A stretch of 64,000 nucleotides of DNA from DATNPX01 sp036702975 (lineage in GTDB: Bacteria; Cyanobacteriota; Vampirovibrionia; Obscuribacterales; Obscuribacteraceae): NCBI GenBank assembly GCA_036702975.1, contig DATNPX010000034.1, forward strand, positions 434,001 through 498,000. The letters run 5' to 3'. The translations under genes and the position numbers were made by a program. The number at the start of each line of letters is the position of its first letter. Positions within the stretch are counted from its first letter, which is position 1. Below the pieces are notes generated by a model that saw only the letters and a list, made by a program, of their open reading frames with translations, did no database searches and was not told the DNA's origin. Of the stretch, positions 43,912-54,200 are shown piece by piece.

Positions 43912-46839
43912 TTGAATTGCGATAAAGGTCACGTTCCGGTGCCAGGGCTCAACCCAGATTCGAAAGATGCGCCTAAATTGTCCGAACATAGTTCGGTAAT
44001 TCATTGCGGTCAGAATTTGGTCGAGCCCGAAATCGGACATCCAGGCAGTGGTTTTCATCATACGAGCACATATCAACTCCCTTACGTCGACGAGTTGACG
44101 GAAGAAAGTTACGACCAGAAAAATGAAGACTACGGCAGACAAGGACACCGCTATTGCCAGATCTTGGAGAACCAGATAAGTGCACTGGAAGGCGCGAAAC
44201 ACGTTGTCGCTTATGGCAGTGGAATAGCCGCCATCAGCGCCATCTGCATGACTCTCAAAAGCGGCGACTTGATTTTAGCCGAGGAGAATACTTACGGAAG
44301 CACAGTTAGGCTTTGGCGCGACGAACTTGAGAAATTTGGCGTTAGAGTCGTCTACGCGGACCTAGCGCAAGACGAAAACATTGGGGTTATCGAAAGAGAA
44401 AAACCGCAGCTAGTATGGATGGAGTCGCCGACTAATCCAATGCTCAAGGTCATCGATATCGCAAAAGTGGCTAGAGCGGCAAAAAACACAGGCGCCATAA
44501 GCGTGGTAGATAACTCCTTCGCCTCCAGTTGGTTGCAGAAGCCGCTTGCGCTTGGGGCTGATCTTTCAGTAATTAGCCTCACCAAATATAGCGACGGACA
44601 TGCCTCCTCAATGGGTGGTGCCGTAAGTACAAATCTAGACGATTGGGGAGAGCGTATGTTCTTCCAGCGCAAAACCATCGGTCTGCATCTTGCGCCAGAT
44701 GAGGCGGAACGAATTGCTCAAGGGTTGAGAACCATCGCGATACGCATGGAGAAGCACTGCCAAAATGCTCTCGCCGTAGCACAGCACCTGGAGAAAAACG
44801 AGCTCGTCAGCGCGGTTGTTTATCCGTTTTTGCCATCGCATCCACGATATGAGTTAGCGAAAAAACAGATGAGCGGTGGGTCAGGAATCGTTACGTTTGA
44901 CCTCAAGATTGAAGAAGAGAAAATCCAGCAGTTTCTGCGTGACCTCTACCCTATGTTCAAGAAAACTCACAGCCTGGGCGCTGTAGCGAGCAGCGTGAGC
45001 GTGCCGGGAACGATGTCGCATGCATCTCTCAGTGAGGAACAGCGCAAGTCGATGCGCATAAGTGCCACCACGATCAGATTTTCAATCGGAATTGAGCCAA
45101 TCGAAGACATCCTCAATCAGATCGATTACGCCTTGAAGAGGGCAGCTGAATGCAAATCCAGAGTATCAGTTCAAGCGACTTACGGTCGTGAAGAAGACGG
45201 TAGAAAACTGAAGACGACTGAAGAAGACTCAAGAAGACTGAAGAAAACGATAAAATACGGCGAAAACCGGAGAACAAAAATGACAGACTCGAAAATTGTC
45301 TATCGACCTGATGATCTAGCGGAATGGGATAGCAGCACCAAGCTTGGTGCCCCTGGCTCCTATCCATTTACCAGGGGTATCTACGCCGACATGTATCGCT
45401 CGCGCCGCTGGACAATGAGGCAATATGCCGGTTTCGGAACAGCTGTCGAAACGAATAAAAGATTTCGCTATCTATTGGCTAACGGACAAACCGGACTCTC
45501 AACCGCTTTCGATCTACCAACACAAATGGGTCTGGATAGCGATGATCCGATGGCGCACGGAGAAGTGGGCAAGACGGGAGTCGCAATCGACAGTTTGCAA
45601 GACATGGAGAAACTCTTCGCCGAGATCGACCTGGGCAAGGTTTCCACGTCGATGACGATCAACAGCACAAGCTCAATATTGCTCGCTATGTACAGAGCAG
45701 TCGGCATCAAACAAGGTGTCGATCCGAAAGTTCTACAGGGCACCATTCAAAACGACATATTGAAAGAATATGAAGCTCGCAATACATACATCTTTCCACC
45801 GACCTCATCAATGAGATTGATTACTGACATTTTCGAATTCTGTGCCACTGAACTGCCCAAGTGGAATACTATTTCAATCAGCGGCTACCACATCCGAGAA
45901 GCCGGTGCCACAGCCGTTCAAGAGCTCGCGTTCACCTTCGCCAACGCAATCGAATATGTGCAAGCGGCAAAGTCACGAGGCTTGGATGTCGACACAATCG
46001 CACCACAACTGAGTTTCTTCTTTGTCGCACAGATGGATCTTTTCGAGGAAGTAGCAAAATTTCGCGCTGCTCGCAGGCTATGGGCTCGCCTGATGAAAGA
46101 ACGCTTCGGTGCTAAGAATCCGAAATCTATGATGCTGAGATTTCACGTGCAGACCGCTGGCTCCAGCCTCACACAACAGCAACCGGATAACAACATCATA
46201 AGAACTACGATTGAAGCGATGGCTGCCGTTTTGGGCGGAGCTCAATCATTGCATACAAATTCAAAAGACGAAGCATTGTCACTGCCAAGCGAAGCCTCTG
46301 CCCTAACTGCTCTACGAACCCAACAGATTATCGCCGGAGAGACCGGCATCGCTGACGTGGTAGATCCCTTTGGTGGCTCATTCTACCTAGAGTCACTCAC
46401 CGATAAGATTGAAGATGATGCACTTACTTATCTCAAAAAGATCGAAGAGCTTGGTGGTGCCATCAAAGCGGTGGAAACAGGTTACATTCAAAAAGAGATT
46501 CAAGATGCAGCCTATAGCTACCATCAGAGCGTCGAGGATAAAGAGACTATCGTTGTCGGTGTCAATAAATTCATCGACGAAGCGCACGAAAAGATGGATT
46601 TGTTGCGCGTAGACCCCAAACTCGAGGATCAACAAAAGGCAGAACTTTCGGAGTTGCGCAAACGAAGAGACCAGGCAGCGGTCGATAAGCATCTGGCTAA
46701 TTTATTGAAAGCAGCAAACAGCACCGAAAATCTAATCCCATACATATGCAATGCAGTTGAGGTTTATGCCACTGTAGGGGAGATAAGCAGCACATTGCGC
46801 AAATCGTTCGGTAGGTTCCGCCCGATCGCAACACTTTAG
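43912..46839 (+). CDS. In-frame fusion: Cys/Met PLP enzyme + methylmalonyl-CoA mutase catalytic chain
   Basis: One 975-codon frame. Residues ~20-430 are a complete Cys/Met PLP enzyme (GSGIAAISAICMTL, VVDNSFASSWLQ, SLTKYSDGH with Lys225, GAVASSVSVPGTMSHAS). Residues 457-975 are the catalytic chain of an acyl-CoA mutase. Tyr505 (RQYAGF) and Arg623 (EARNTYIFPP), 118 apart, match the Tyr89/Arg207 pair that marks methylmalonyl-CoA mutase; isobutyryl-CoA mutase has Phe/Gln. No B12-binding domain follows, so a separate B12 subunit is needed. The linker is charged and repeat-like (GAAGAC/ACTGAAGAAGAC). A Met at 457 (ATG 45280) with CGGAG upstream could also start the mutase alone. The main start is TTG 43912 or GTG 43939. 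Confidence 0.85.
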   Translation: MNCDKGHVPVPGLNPDSKDAPKLSEHSSVIHCGQNLVEPEIGHPGSGFHHTSTYQLPYVDELTEESYDQKNEDYGRQGHRYCQILENQISALEGAKHVVAYGSGIAAISAICMTLKSGDLILAEENTYGSTVRLWRDELEKFGVRVVYADLAQDENIGVIEREKPQLVWMESPTNPMLKVIDIAKVARAAKNTGAISVVDNSFASSWLQKPLALGADLSVISLTKYSDGHASSMGGAVSTNLDDWGERMFFQRKTIGLHLAPDEAERIAQGLRTIAIRMEKHCQNALAVAQHLEKNELVSAVVYPFLPSHPRYELAKKQMSGGSGIVTFDLKIEEEKIQQFLRDLYPMFKKTHSLGAVASSVSVPGTMSHASLSEEQRKSMRISATTIRFSIGIEPIEDILNQIDYALKRAAECKSRVSVQATYGREEDGRKLKTTEEDSRRLKKTIKYGENRRTKMTDSKIVYRPDDLAEWDSSTKLGAPGSYPFTRGIYADMYRSRRWTMRQYAGFGTAVETNKRFRYLLANGQTGLSTAFDLPTQMGLDSDDPMAHGEVGKTGVAIDSLQDMEKLFAEIDLGKVSTSMTINSTSSILLAMYRAVGIKQGVDPKVLQGTIQNDILKEYEARNTYIFPPTSSMRLITDIFEFCATELPKWNTISISGYHIREAGATAVQELAFTFANAIEYVQAAKSRGLDVDTIAPQLSFFFVAQMDLFEEVAKFRAARRLWARLMKERFGAKNPKSMMLRFHVQTAGSSLTQQQPDNNIIRTTIEAMAAVLGGAQSLHTNSKDEALSLPSEASALTALRTQQIIAGETGIADVVDPFGGSFYLESLTDKIEDDALTYLKKIEELGGAIKAVETGYIQKEIQDAAYSYHQSVEDKETIVVGVNKFIDEAHEKMDLLRVDPKLEDQQKAELSELRKRRDQAAVDKHLANLLKAANSTENLIPYICNAVEVYATVGEISSTLRKSFGRFRPIATL

Positions 46840-46856
46840 TAGGACAGGGGTCTAAC

Positions 46857-47807
46857 ATGCCTGCGCCGCGGGTTTCTATCGTCATAGTTAATTGGAAAAC
46901 GCCGAAGCTTCTCGCTGAGTGCTTGAATTCTGTCGCATTGGACCCCAAAAGAGACGGCTTTGAGATACATGTCGTCGACAATAATTCAGGCGATGAATCG
47001 GTGGCTATGTTGGCCCGCGACTTTCCGGAGGTGAAAGTGCTTGCCAACGATTTCAACGCTGGGTTCTCCAAAGGCTGTAATCAAGTGATACCACTTTGCA
47101 CGGCGCCTTATATTCTTCTTCTCAACCCGGACACGAAGGTCGAAGACTGTGCCATTTCAAAGCTGGCAGACTTCATGGACACAAACTCGGGCTGCGGCGC
47201 TGTCGGTCCTAAGGTGCTAAATTTTGACGGTAGCCTGCAATTGGCTTGCAGAAGGGCTTTTCCTGACCCTGCTGCAGCGTTCTTTCGTGTCACTTATCTG
47301 AGCCGACTCTTCCCCAACAATCAAACGTTCGCTCGTTACAACTACAGCTTCGCCGACCCGGATGAGCAGATGGAAGTGGACGCTCTTTCGGGCTCTTGCA
47401 TGATGGTTAGACGGGACGTTGTCGAGAAGATCGGATTGCTCGATGAAGACATCTTCATGTTTGGAGAAGACATCGACTGGTGCTGGCGGATTAAGCAAGC
47501 CAAGTGGACGGTGAATTACTATCCCAAAGCTGTCGTGTATCACATTCACGGGGCTGCCAGCCGTTTCCGCCCGATTGGGACGACCATAGACTTACACAGA
47601 GGCATGCATGTTTTTTACAAAAAACACTTAGCGCAAAAATACTGGGCCCCATTCAACTTGCTGGTGTATGCTGCAATTTGGTCGCGGGCTGCTATCTTTG
47701 TATTAGTGAATTGGTTGCGAGCGGCTGCAGCCAGGTCGGCTGCCAAGGAGATGGCGGTAGCCTCTCCTTCGGATAAATTAGAGATACGTTCGGGAAACCT
47801 CAAATAA
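46857..47807 (+). CDS. Family 2 glycosyltransferase (rhamnosyltransferase-like)
   Basis: A 316-residue GT2 enzyme. SIVIVNWKTPKLLAECLNSV, HVVDNNSGDESV, NDFNAGFSKGCNQ and LLLNPDTKVED (D-x-D equivalent DTK) are typical of WbbL-like rhamnosyltransferases. GSCMMVRRDVVEKIGLLDEDIFMFGEDIDWCWRI contains the catalytic ED. A C-terminal hydrophobic stretch (FNLLVYAAIWSRAAIFVLVNW) may hold it at the membrane. It begins 18 bp after the mutase fusion and is 20 bp before an epimerase, so the three may share a transcript, though the functions differ. Confidence 0.88.
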   Translation: MPAPRVSIVIVNWKTPKLLAECLNSVALDPKRDGFEIHVVDNNSGDESVAMLARDFPEVKVLANDFNAGFSKGCNQVIPLCTAPYILLLNPDTKVEDCAISKLADFMDTNSGCGAVGPKVLNFDGSLQLACRRAFPDPAAAFFRVTYLSRLFPNNQTFARYNYSFADPDEQMEVDALSGSCMMVRRDVVEKIGLLDEDIFMFGEDIDWCWRIKQAKWTVNYYPKAVVYHIHGAASRFRPIGTTIDLHRGMHVFYKKHLAQKYWAPFNLLVYAAIWSRAAIFVLVNWLRAAAARSAAKEMAVASPSDKLEIRSGNLK

Positions 47808-47826
47808 GATCGGGCAACTAGAGAAA

Positions 47827-48843
47827 ATGACGGGAAGCGGAGTTCGAAAGCGCATTTTAATCACTGGGGGCAATGGCCTAATTGGACGCGCAGTCACCCA
47901 GAACTTGATGGCAAGAAATAACTGCGACCTCAAGGTGCAGGTGCGTGACAAACGGGCAGCCCGCGCTGAAGTCGGTGACCAAATCGACTTCACGAAGGTG
48001 CAACTGGAAGACGGCGATTTCACGCGCATGGGCGACCGCGAAATGGCTTATCTGACGCGCGGCTGTAATATAGTCGTTCATGCTGCCGGACTCGTGCACA
48101 AACCCGATGCGCCCTATCAAGAATACGAAGTGGTAAATGTTAGAGCGACCCAAGCACTGGCAGAAGCCTCTGCTCAAAACGGCGTCGACACATTTATCTT
48201 TTTGAGCTCATCGGCCGTCTACGGAACAGGTCCATTCGAACTCGTAGATGAAAAAGCGGCGTTGCAAGGGAAGACACCATATGCGGTGTCAAAGATGGCA
48301 TCCGAGCACTGGTTGATGATGCAACAACAGAGCATCCCGCGCATCATTGTTTTACGGCCGTCGCTGGTATTTGGCGAAGGCGACCGTGGCAACGTTCTGA
48401 ACTTAATCAAGAGCATCAAGCAAAACAAATACAAACATGTCGGCAATGCGTCTGCCAGCAAGAGCGTCATTTATTCAAAAGACCTAGCCCATGCGATCTC
48501 GCTCTGCATGGACCGCCTACCGCCTGGCTACCATGTCTTCAATCTGGCAAATCCGACCCCTATCTCGGTTAAGGACCTCACGGAAGACATCGCAGAAACC
48601 CTCGGCATGCCGAGAAAGATCCAGTCAGTTCCAACAGGGCTGCTCAAGTTCGGCGTTAAAGCAGCCGAAATATTCATGAAGGACAACGCCCCAATCAACT
48701 CCGACCAACTGGCAAAGTTGACAACGACGACGACCTGTTCGGTGGATAAATTGGTAAAGGATACCGGATTTCAGCCGCGCGTGGAGCTGAAGTCAGCATT
48801 GAGAGCTGAAATCGACTGGGCGACTTCGAATAACTTGCTCTAA
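47827..48843 (+). CDS. NAD-dependent epimerase/dehydratase
   Basis: A 338-residue extended SDR: ILITGGNGLIGRAVTQNL (dinucleotide loop), VVHAAGLVHKPD, FLSSSAVYGTGPF (catalytic Ser) and TPYAVSKMASEHW (Tyr-x3-Lys intact, unlike the 14.2 kb epimerase). It probably epimerises or reduces a nucleotide sugar for the preceding rhamnosyltransferase-like enzyme, for example in lipid-linked sugar synthesis. The stop is at 48843 and no strong terminator follows. Confidence 0.85.
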   Translation: MTGSGVRKRILITGGNGLIGRAVTQNLMARNNCDLKVQVRDKRAARAEVGDQIDFTKVQLEDGDFTRMGDREMAYLTRGCNIVVHAAGLVHKPDAPYQEYEVVNVRATQALAEASAQNGVDTFIFLSSSAVYGTGPFELVDEKAALQGKTPYAVSKMASEHWLMMQQQSIPRIIVLRPSLVFGEGDRGNVLNLIKSIKQNKYKHVGNASASKSVIYSKDLAHAISLCMDRLPPGYHVFNLANPTPISVKDLTEDIAETLGMPRKIQSVPTGLLKFGVKAAEIFMKDNAPINSDQLAKLTTTTTCSVDKLVKDTGFQPRVELKSALRAEIDWATSNNLL

Positions 48844-49490
48844 GTTTTTAAGCGAAATTACGGTGTGCGTTCTTTAGGCGTGCGTTCTTTAGGTGATGCG
48901 TTGTTTTAGGTGATGCATTTTTTGTGTCCTAAATTTTGCGCGCCGCATCATCTAGCCCAACACCGCGCGTGGTGCAATTCGCGACCATAGATCCTTGCAG
49001 CACTTAGATTTTTGCATCACCTTTGAATTTTGCAGCGCTTTGATTTTTGCTTCGACCGATTCAGAACTGCGGACTGTAGCCAGAGTCGTGCACTTGTCGA
49101 ACGTCGCTGAGCTTGAGTTAATTTCCCAAACATTGAGCAGCTCCCTAAACACGAGGTTGCAAAATAAGGCACAAAAAGCCCTGCTCCGAGATAATTCGAG
49201 AATTTCAGTCAAAAATTTACACTCTGTTTTCTGTATAGGAAGCATTTCAAGAAACGCAAGAATCGCCGTTTATCCAGGTTTTTCGAGGTTATTCTCGCAT
49301 GTAGTTTTCAACTCTTTTTGCACGATTAGTGCACAAAAGGAATTGCATAAGGAAGTAGAGTAAATAAACTGCCAGCGAGCGCAGGCTACGCCATTGGAAA
49401 CTTGGATAAGCTCGGCAGCGAATCCCGCTTTAGTTCAGCGAACACTTGTTCGATTGCAACTCGTCACGGGAAGCCTAGAGATTACACACG
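48844..49490. other. 647-bp intergenic region with imperfect repeats
   Basis: 48862-48930 holds ~15-bp imperfect units (GCGTTCTTTAG, GATGCGTTGTTTTAG, GATGCATTTTTTG), and 48995-49050 holds related TTTTGCATCACC/TTTTGCAGCGC segments. Two 95-120 codon frames on opposite strands overlap and are not convincing. The end leads into the TolC gene. Confidence 0.55.
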
Positions 49491-51200
49491 TTGAAGCCAG
49501 TCCGGTTTGTAATTGCCTTTATTTTGCTTCTTCTGTGCGGAACTGAAGCATGTTTCGCTGACGACGCTGGCTTGAGTGGGTTGGGTGAACCGGCAGCTCG
49601 AGAGAATCTTGCACAACCAACCAACATTATGCCTGAATCACCAGGCGCACCATCGCCAAATTCCTCGTCACCGACTACACCGACACCAGCATTCAGTCCC
49701 GCTTCGACTCACGCTCAGCCCTCGGCCATCCCCTTGCTTACCGCACCGCCAGCGGGCGAGCCAAGCAGCGGAAAAGATTCCAAGGACAAGCCAGCCGCGA
49801 TCTATCTGCGTCCCCGCATCGAACAGTCTGTGATCACAAAACCGTTCACCCTACGCGGTGCTGTTGAATACGCACAGGAACATTATCCAAACGTTTTAAA
49901 AGGACTTTCACAGGTTCGAGCGGCCCAACGTAATGTGACGGTGCAAAAGTTGAACGAGTACATGCCGGAATCGCTGTTCCAGTATCAGGAAATACTGGCA
50001 AGCCATAACAAGCTTACACAGGTATTTTTTGGCAGCCCCGTTTTTCCTGCCATATCAGGTCCTGCAACCAATGACACCACCATGAAACCTTACTTTTTCA
50101 CCGCCGGTGGTTTCAGTCTTGATTGGTCGCCGCTTGATTTTGGCTTGCACAAAGCCCGAATCAATATGGCGAAATGCTTGGCAACATTAGCCCAAGCACA
50201 ATATTCATCGACTGCACTCGACGTTGGCTTAGTTGCGGCGAACGCATTCCTGGATGCTGTCATCGCAGTAGAACAAGTTAAAGCCGCCGAACAGAACGTC
50301 GAATCATTTGAGCAATTTAGGAAAGTGGTGCACGCGCAAGTGTCGTCGTCGCTTAAGCCAGGCGCTGACGAGTCGCTTGCACTAGCACAATCGGCCAATG
50401 CTCAAAACGATCTCATACGCGCTCGCTTGTCACGTGAATTAGCGTTCGCGAACTTAGCCAACGCCATGGGTCTTGGTGGCAAAACTATAGACATTAACGC
50501 AGAAGGAATTACCTACACGGCAGAGCCAGCCGATCTACAAAGAGCAGACCCTGTGTTTGCCAATGTGCCAATTTTGCAGGCAGCGAAAGCCACTTTGCTC
50601 TCGTCTGTGGCGCAACGCAAGATCTTGGACAAAGAGTACTATCCAGTCTTCCATTTTCTTGCTGGCTTCAATTTGCGAAGTTCTGGTCTCAGTAAATCCA
50701 TTGGAGGACAAAGCCAGAGCGCAAACGTATCAGGCGTGCTGCCAGTGATTCCAAACTATCAAATTGCGATGATCGTCAACTGGAACTTTCTCGACATATT
50801 CAGGCTGAAGCAAGAAAAACACATTCAAGATGAGCGAGTGTACCAGCACCAGCAAGAGAATGAGCTAGTTTTGCAGACACTGCGAACCGAAGACATGCAA
50901 TCACGAGCGAAGGTGAAAGCGGCAGTAGCTCTAGCCGAGAATATGCCGGTGCAGGTGCAATCGGCAATCATAGCTACGCAGCAAGCCGAGGCGCGGTATC
51001 GAACCGGACTCGGTTCAGTCGCACAAGTTGCACAAGCAAACGAAACACTTGCTCAATCGCGCGTACAGGAAGCAATAGCGCACGTCGGAGTTTGGAGAGC
51101 ATTACTATCAGTAGCTTCTGTTCATGGTGACTTGAAGCCACTACTGGCAGAGTCAGACAAAGTACAAAAAACTGGACAACCAGCACAAAAAGGAATGTAA
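49491..51200 (+). CDS. TolC-like outer membrane efflux protein
   Basis: A 569-residue outer membrane channel. The signal peptide is VIAFILLLLCGTEACFAD, followed by a Pro/Ser/Thr-rich stretch (~35-105) and the TolC family repeat (FTLRGAVEYAQEHYPNVLKGLSQVRAAQRNV; QEQENELVLQTLRTE coiled-coil parts near the end). Trimers form the exit duct of tripartite efflux pumps. Start TTG at 49491 at the head of the operon. The RND pump gene follows two bases after its stop, then the adaptor and a broken regulator. Confidence 0.87.
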   Translation: MKPVRFVIAFILLLLCGTEACFADDAGLSGLGEPAARENLAQPTNIMPESPGAPSPNSSSPTTPTPAFSPASTHAQPSAIPLLTAPPAGEPSSGKDSKDKPAAIYLRPRIEQSVITKPFTLRGAVEYAQEHYPNVLKGLSQVRAAQRNVTVQKLNEYMPESLFQYQEILASHNKLTQVFFGSPVFPAISGPATNDTTMKPYFFTAGGFSLDWSPLDFGLHKARINMAKCLATLAQAQYSSTALDVGLVAANAFLDAVIAVEQVKAAEQNVESFEQFRKVVHAQVSSSLKPGADESLALAQSANAQNDLIRARLSRELAFANLANAMGLGGKTIDINAEGITYTAEPADLQRADPVFANVPILQAAKATLLSSVAQRKILDKEYYPVFHFLAGFNLRSSGLSKSIGGQSQSANVSGVLPVIPNYQIAMIVNWNFLDIFRLKQEKHIQDERVYQHQQENELVLQTLRTEDMQSRAKVKAAVALAENMPVQVQSAIIATQQAEARYRTGLGSVAQVAQANETLAQSRVQEAIAHVGVWRALLSVASVHGDLKPLLAESDKVQKTGQPAQKGM

Positions 51201-51202
51201 CT

Positions 51203-54200
51203 ATGTGGCTAATCCGGCTAGCAATGGGACGACCAATCACCATAATGATGATGGTGGTGGCGACCATTCTCTTTGCGGTGTTGGCGATCACGCGAATGAA
51301 GGTCGACATCTTCCCGAGCATCGACCTGCCGCGTGTGACAGTCATTCAGCCTTACGGTGGCATGGACCCTTCGCAGATGGAAGGGTACATGGTGACATTC
51401 TACGAACAACACTTCTTTTACATCAGCGGTGTCGACCACGTATCTTCGCGCTCGATTCAGAGCGCATCGATCATGGACGTCTACTTCCAGCCAGGCTCAG
51501 ACATGGCAGATGCCATGGCGCAGGTGGTGGCGCAGGTAGAGCGTTCCCGCGCATATATGCCACCAGGTACAGTGACACCGTTTATCGTTCGCTATGACGT
51601 AGGCAGCGTGCCTGTAGGATTCCTCGTCTTCTCCAGTCCAACTAGGAATCTCGGTGAAATTCAAGACTTAGTCTACTCGCGTGTTAGGCCTGTTGTATCC
51701 ACTACTCCAGGGGTCTCGACACCGCCGCCGTTTGGCGGCAATCAACGCTCGATCGTCATCACCGTCGATTCAAAAAAACTTGCCGAATATCACCTCAACA
51801 TCGAGGACATTGTCAAGGCGGTCAACGACAATAATGTGATCATGCCGTCAGGTATCGTGCGCACAGGCGACGTTCAGCGCATTGCGTCCATCAACAGTGT
51901 CGTGCGTAACATCGACAGCATGGGCAACATTCCCCTGGAAAAGAAGTCCGGCACTCAAGTTGTCTATCTGCGGGACATCGCGTCATTTCAAGACACAACA
52001 GATATCCTGACAGGCTACGCGCTCGTTAACGGGCGCCGAACTGTCTATATGGCCATCTCCAAGCAAGCTAGCGCATCCACACTTTCGGTTGTGGATGGTA
52101 TTAAAAGCAATATCAAATACATGCAGTCATTGCTACCTGAAGATATTAAGGTAGCCTTCGAGTTTGACCAATCTGTTTATGTGACGGAGGCTCTGCTGGG
52201 GCTGCTCATGGAAGGAGGCATCGGCGCACTCCTGACTGGAGGAGTTGTGCTCCTCTTTTTACGCGACGCACGCAGTTCACTGATCGTGGTGCTAAATATT
52301 CCATTTGCCCTGCTGGCAGCAGTCGTGGGACTTTGGGTTGGCGGTCAGACCATCAACCTCATGACCTTGAGCGGTCTCTCATTGGCTGTAGGTATTCTCG
52401 TTGATGAAGCGACGGTGACGATCGAGAACATCCACAGCCACCTTGGGCGGGGAAGACCTTTGCTAGCAGCCATTTACGAGGCATCACTGGAAGTGGTGGT
52501 GCCGCGCTTACTTGCCATGTTATCTGTTGTATCAGTGTTTACACCGTCCTTTTTTATGGTCGGTCCGACTAAATCGCTGTTTGTGCCCTTGAGCTTAGCG
52601 GTCGGCTTAGCGATGTTTGCGTCTTATTTGCTTTCCGGCACATTCGTGCCGGTGATGAGTGCCTGGCTCCTCAAGTCCCACTCGCATGGCGATGCCGAAG
52701 GTGGTCACAGCACTGATGCCCGTGCTGGTGTCCATGGCAAAAACAGACCAGCAAAAAAGCAAGCACACGGCGAAGTTGAAACCGGGCTCATGGGCGCGAT
52801 AAGGAGCGGTTACCAGCGTCTCTTGATTCGGTTGAATTCGGTGAGCTATGTAGTGATTTCTGTGTTCTTGTTGGCGTGTATGAGTTCGTTCCTCATTTAT
52901 CCGACCTTAGGCAGAGAGATCTTCCCAGCCGGCAATCCAAAGGGATTCCAACTGCGATTGAAAGCCCCTGTAGGAACACGCTTTGAAAAAACTGAGGACA
53001 TAACAAAAGAGGTCCTCAACACAATCGGCGAGGACGTTGGGCCGGAGAACGTCGAAGTATCTATCAGTTATGTAGGCTCACAACCACCCGCCTACGCGAT
53101 CGCAAACGCGTACATGTGGACAAGTGGTCCACAAGAAGCGATTATGCTCGTCTCCTTCGAAGAGAAAGCGAAGGTAAATATCAAAGACCTACAAGAGAAG
53201 TTGCGCAAGCAGTTCGCAGAAAAATTCAGCGATTGCCAATTCACATTCGAAGCTGGGGATATCGTCAACAAAGTCATGAACTTTGGTGCAGCCACACCAA
53301 TTCAAGTTGATGTCGACGGACCAGACTATAAAAAAGTAACTGCATTTGCCACCAAACTTCTGGACGAACTGAAGACCTTGCCGTCGTTGCGCGATGTCGG
53401 CATCGTACAACCGCTAGACTATCCAACAGTCGACGTGCACGTAGACAGAGTGCGCGCAGGACAGCTCGGTGTCACAGTACGAGACGTAGGACACGCTCTG
53501 GTGTCATCGACATATTCCAGCCGATTTGTCACTCCGATCTATTGGAGAGATGCGAAGAGCGGGCTGGCATATCAGGTGCAGGTGCAAGTCCCGCAAGGCG
53601 AGCTGAACTCAAGCCAGGCTGTGGGTGCGATTCCGATTAAAACAGGCAACTTCGCTGGACCATTCATCCGCGACGTTGCCACTGTCGATTTCGGCACCAT
53701 GCCCGGTGAATTCGACCATTACAACATGCGGCGCACGTTGTCTATTTCTGCCAATCTCAAAACCGATGACCTTGGCGGCACATCAGCTACAGTGCAAAAA
53801 ACCATCGACAAATTGGGCAAGCCCCCTCGTGGTGTAAAAGTATCCATCCGCGGTCAAGTACCAACCATGAACGAAACTTTCTTCGCCTTCAGCCTCGGCG
53901 TCTGTTTCGCGGTTGTTGCCATCTTCATATTGCTGGTATCGTTCTTTCAATCACTGGCACTGGCTTCGATCATCGTTTCAGTGGTGCCCACAATTTTGTT
54001 CGGTGCTTTGCTCGCACTGTTCTTAACGCACACGACACTCAATGTACAATCCTTCATGGGCGCGATCATGGCAGTCGGTGTCGGCGTCGCCAACAGCATC
54101 CTGGTTGTGGTGTTTGCGGAAGAACGTCGGGCACTCGGCATCTCGGCAAAATCAGCGGCAATTACTGGGGCTGCAGCTCGCTTGAGACCGGTGTTAATGA

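Noticed and set aside
48952..49363. Overlapping frames of ~95-122 codons on both strands
   Set aside because: No binding site, no recognisable protein, and repeats nearby explain the open frames.
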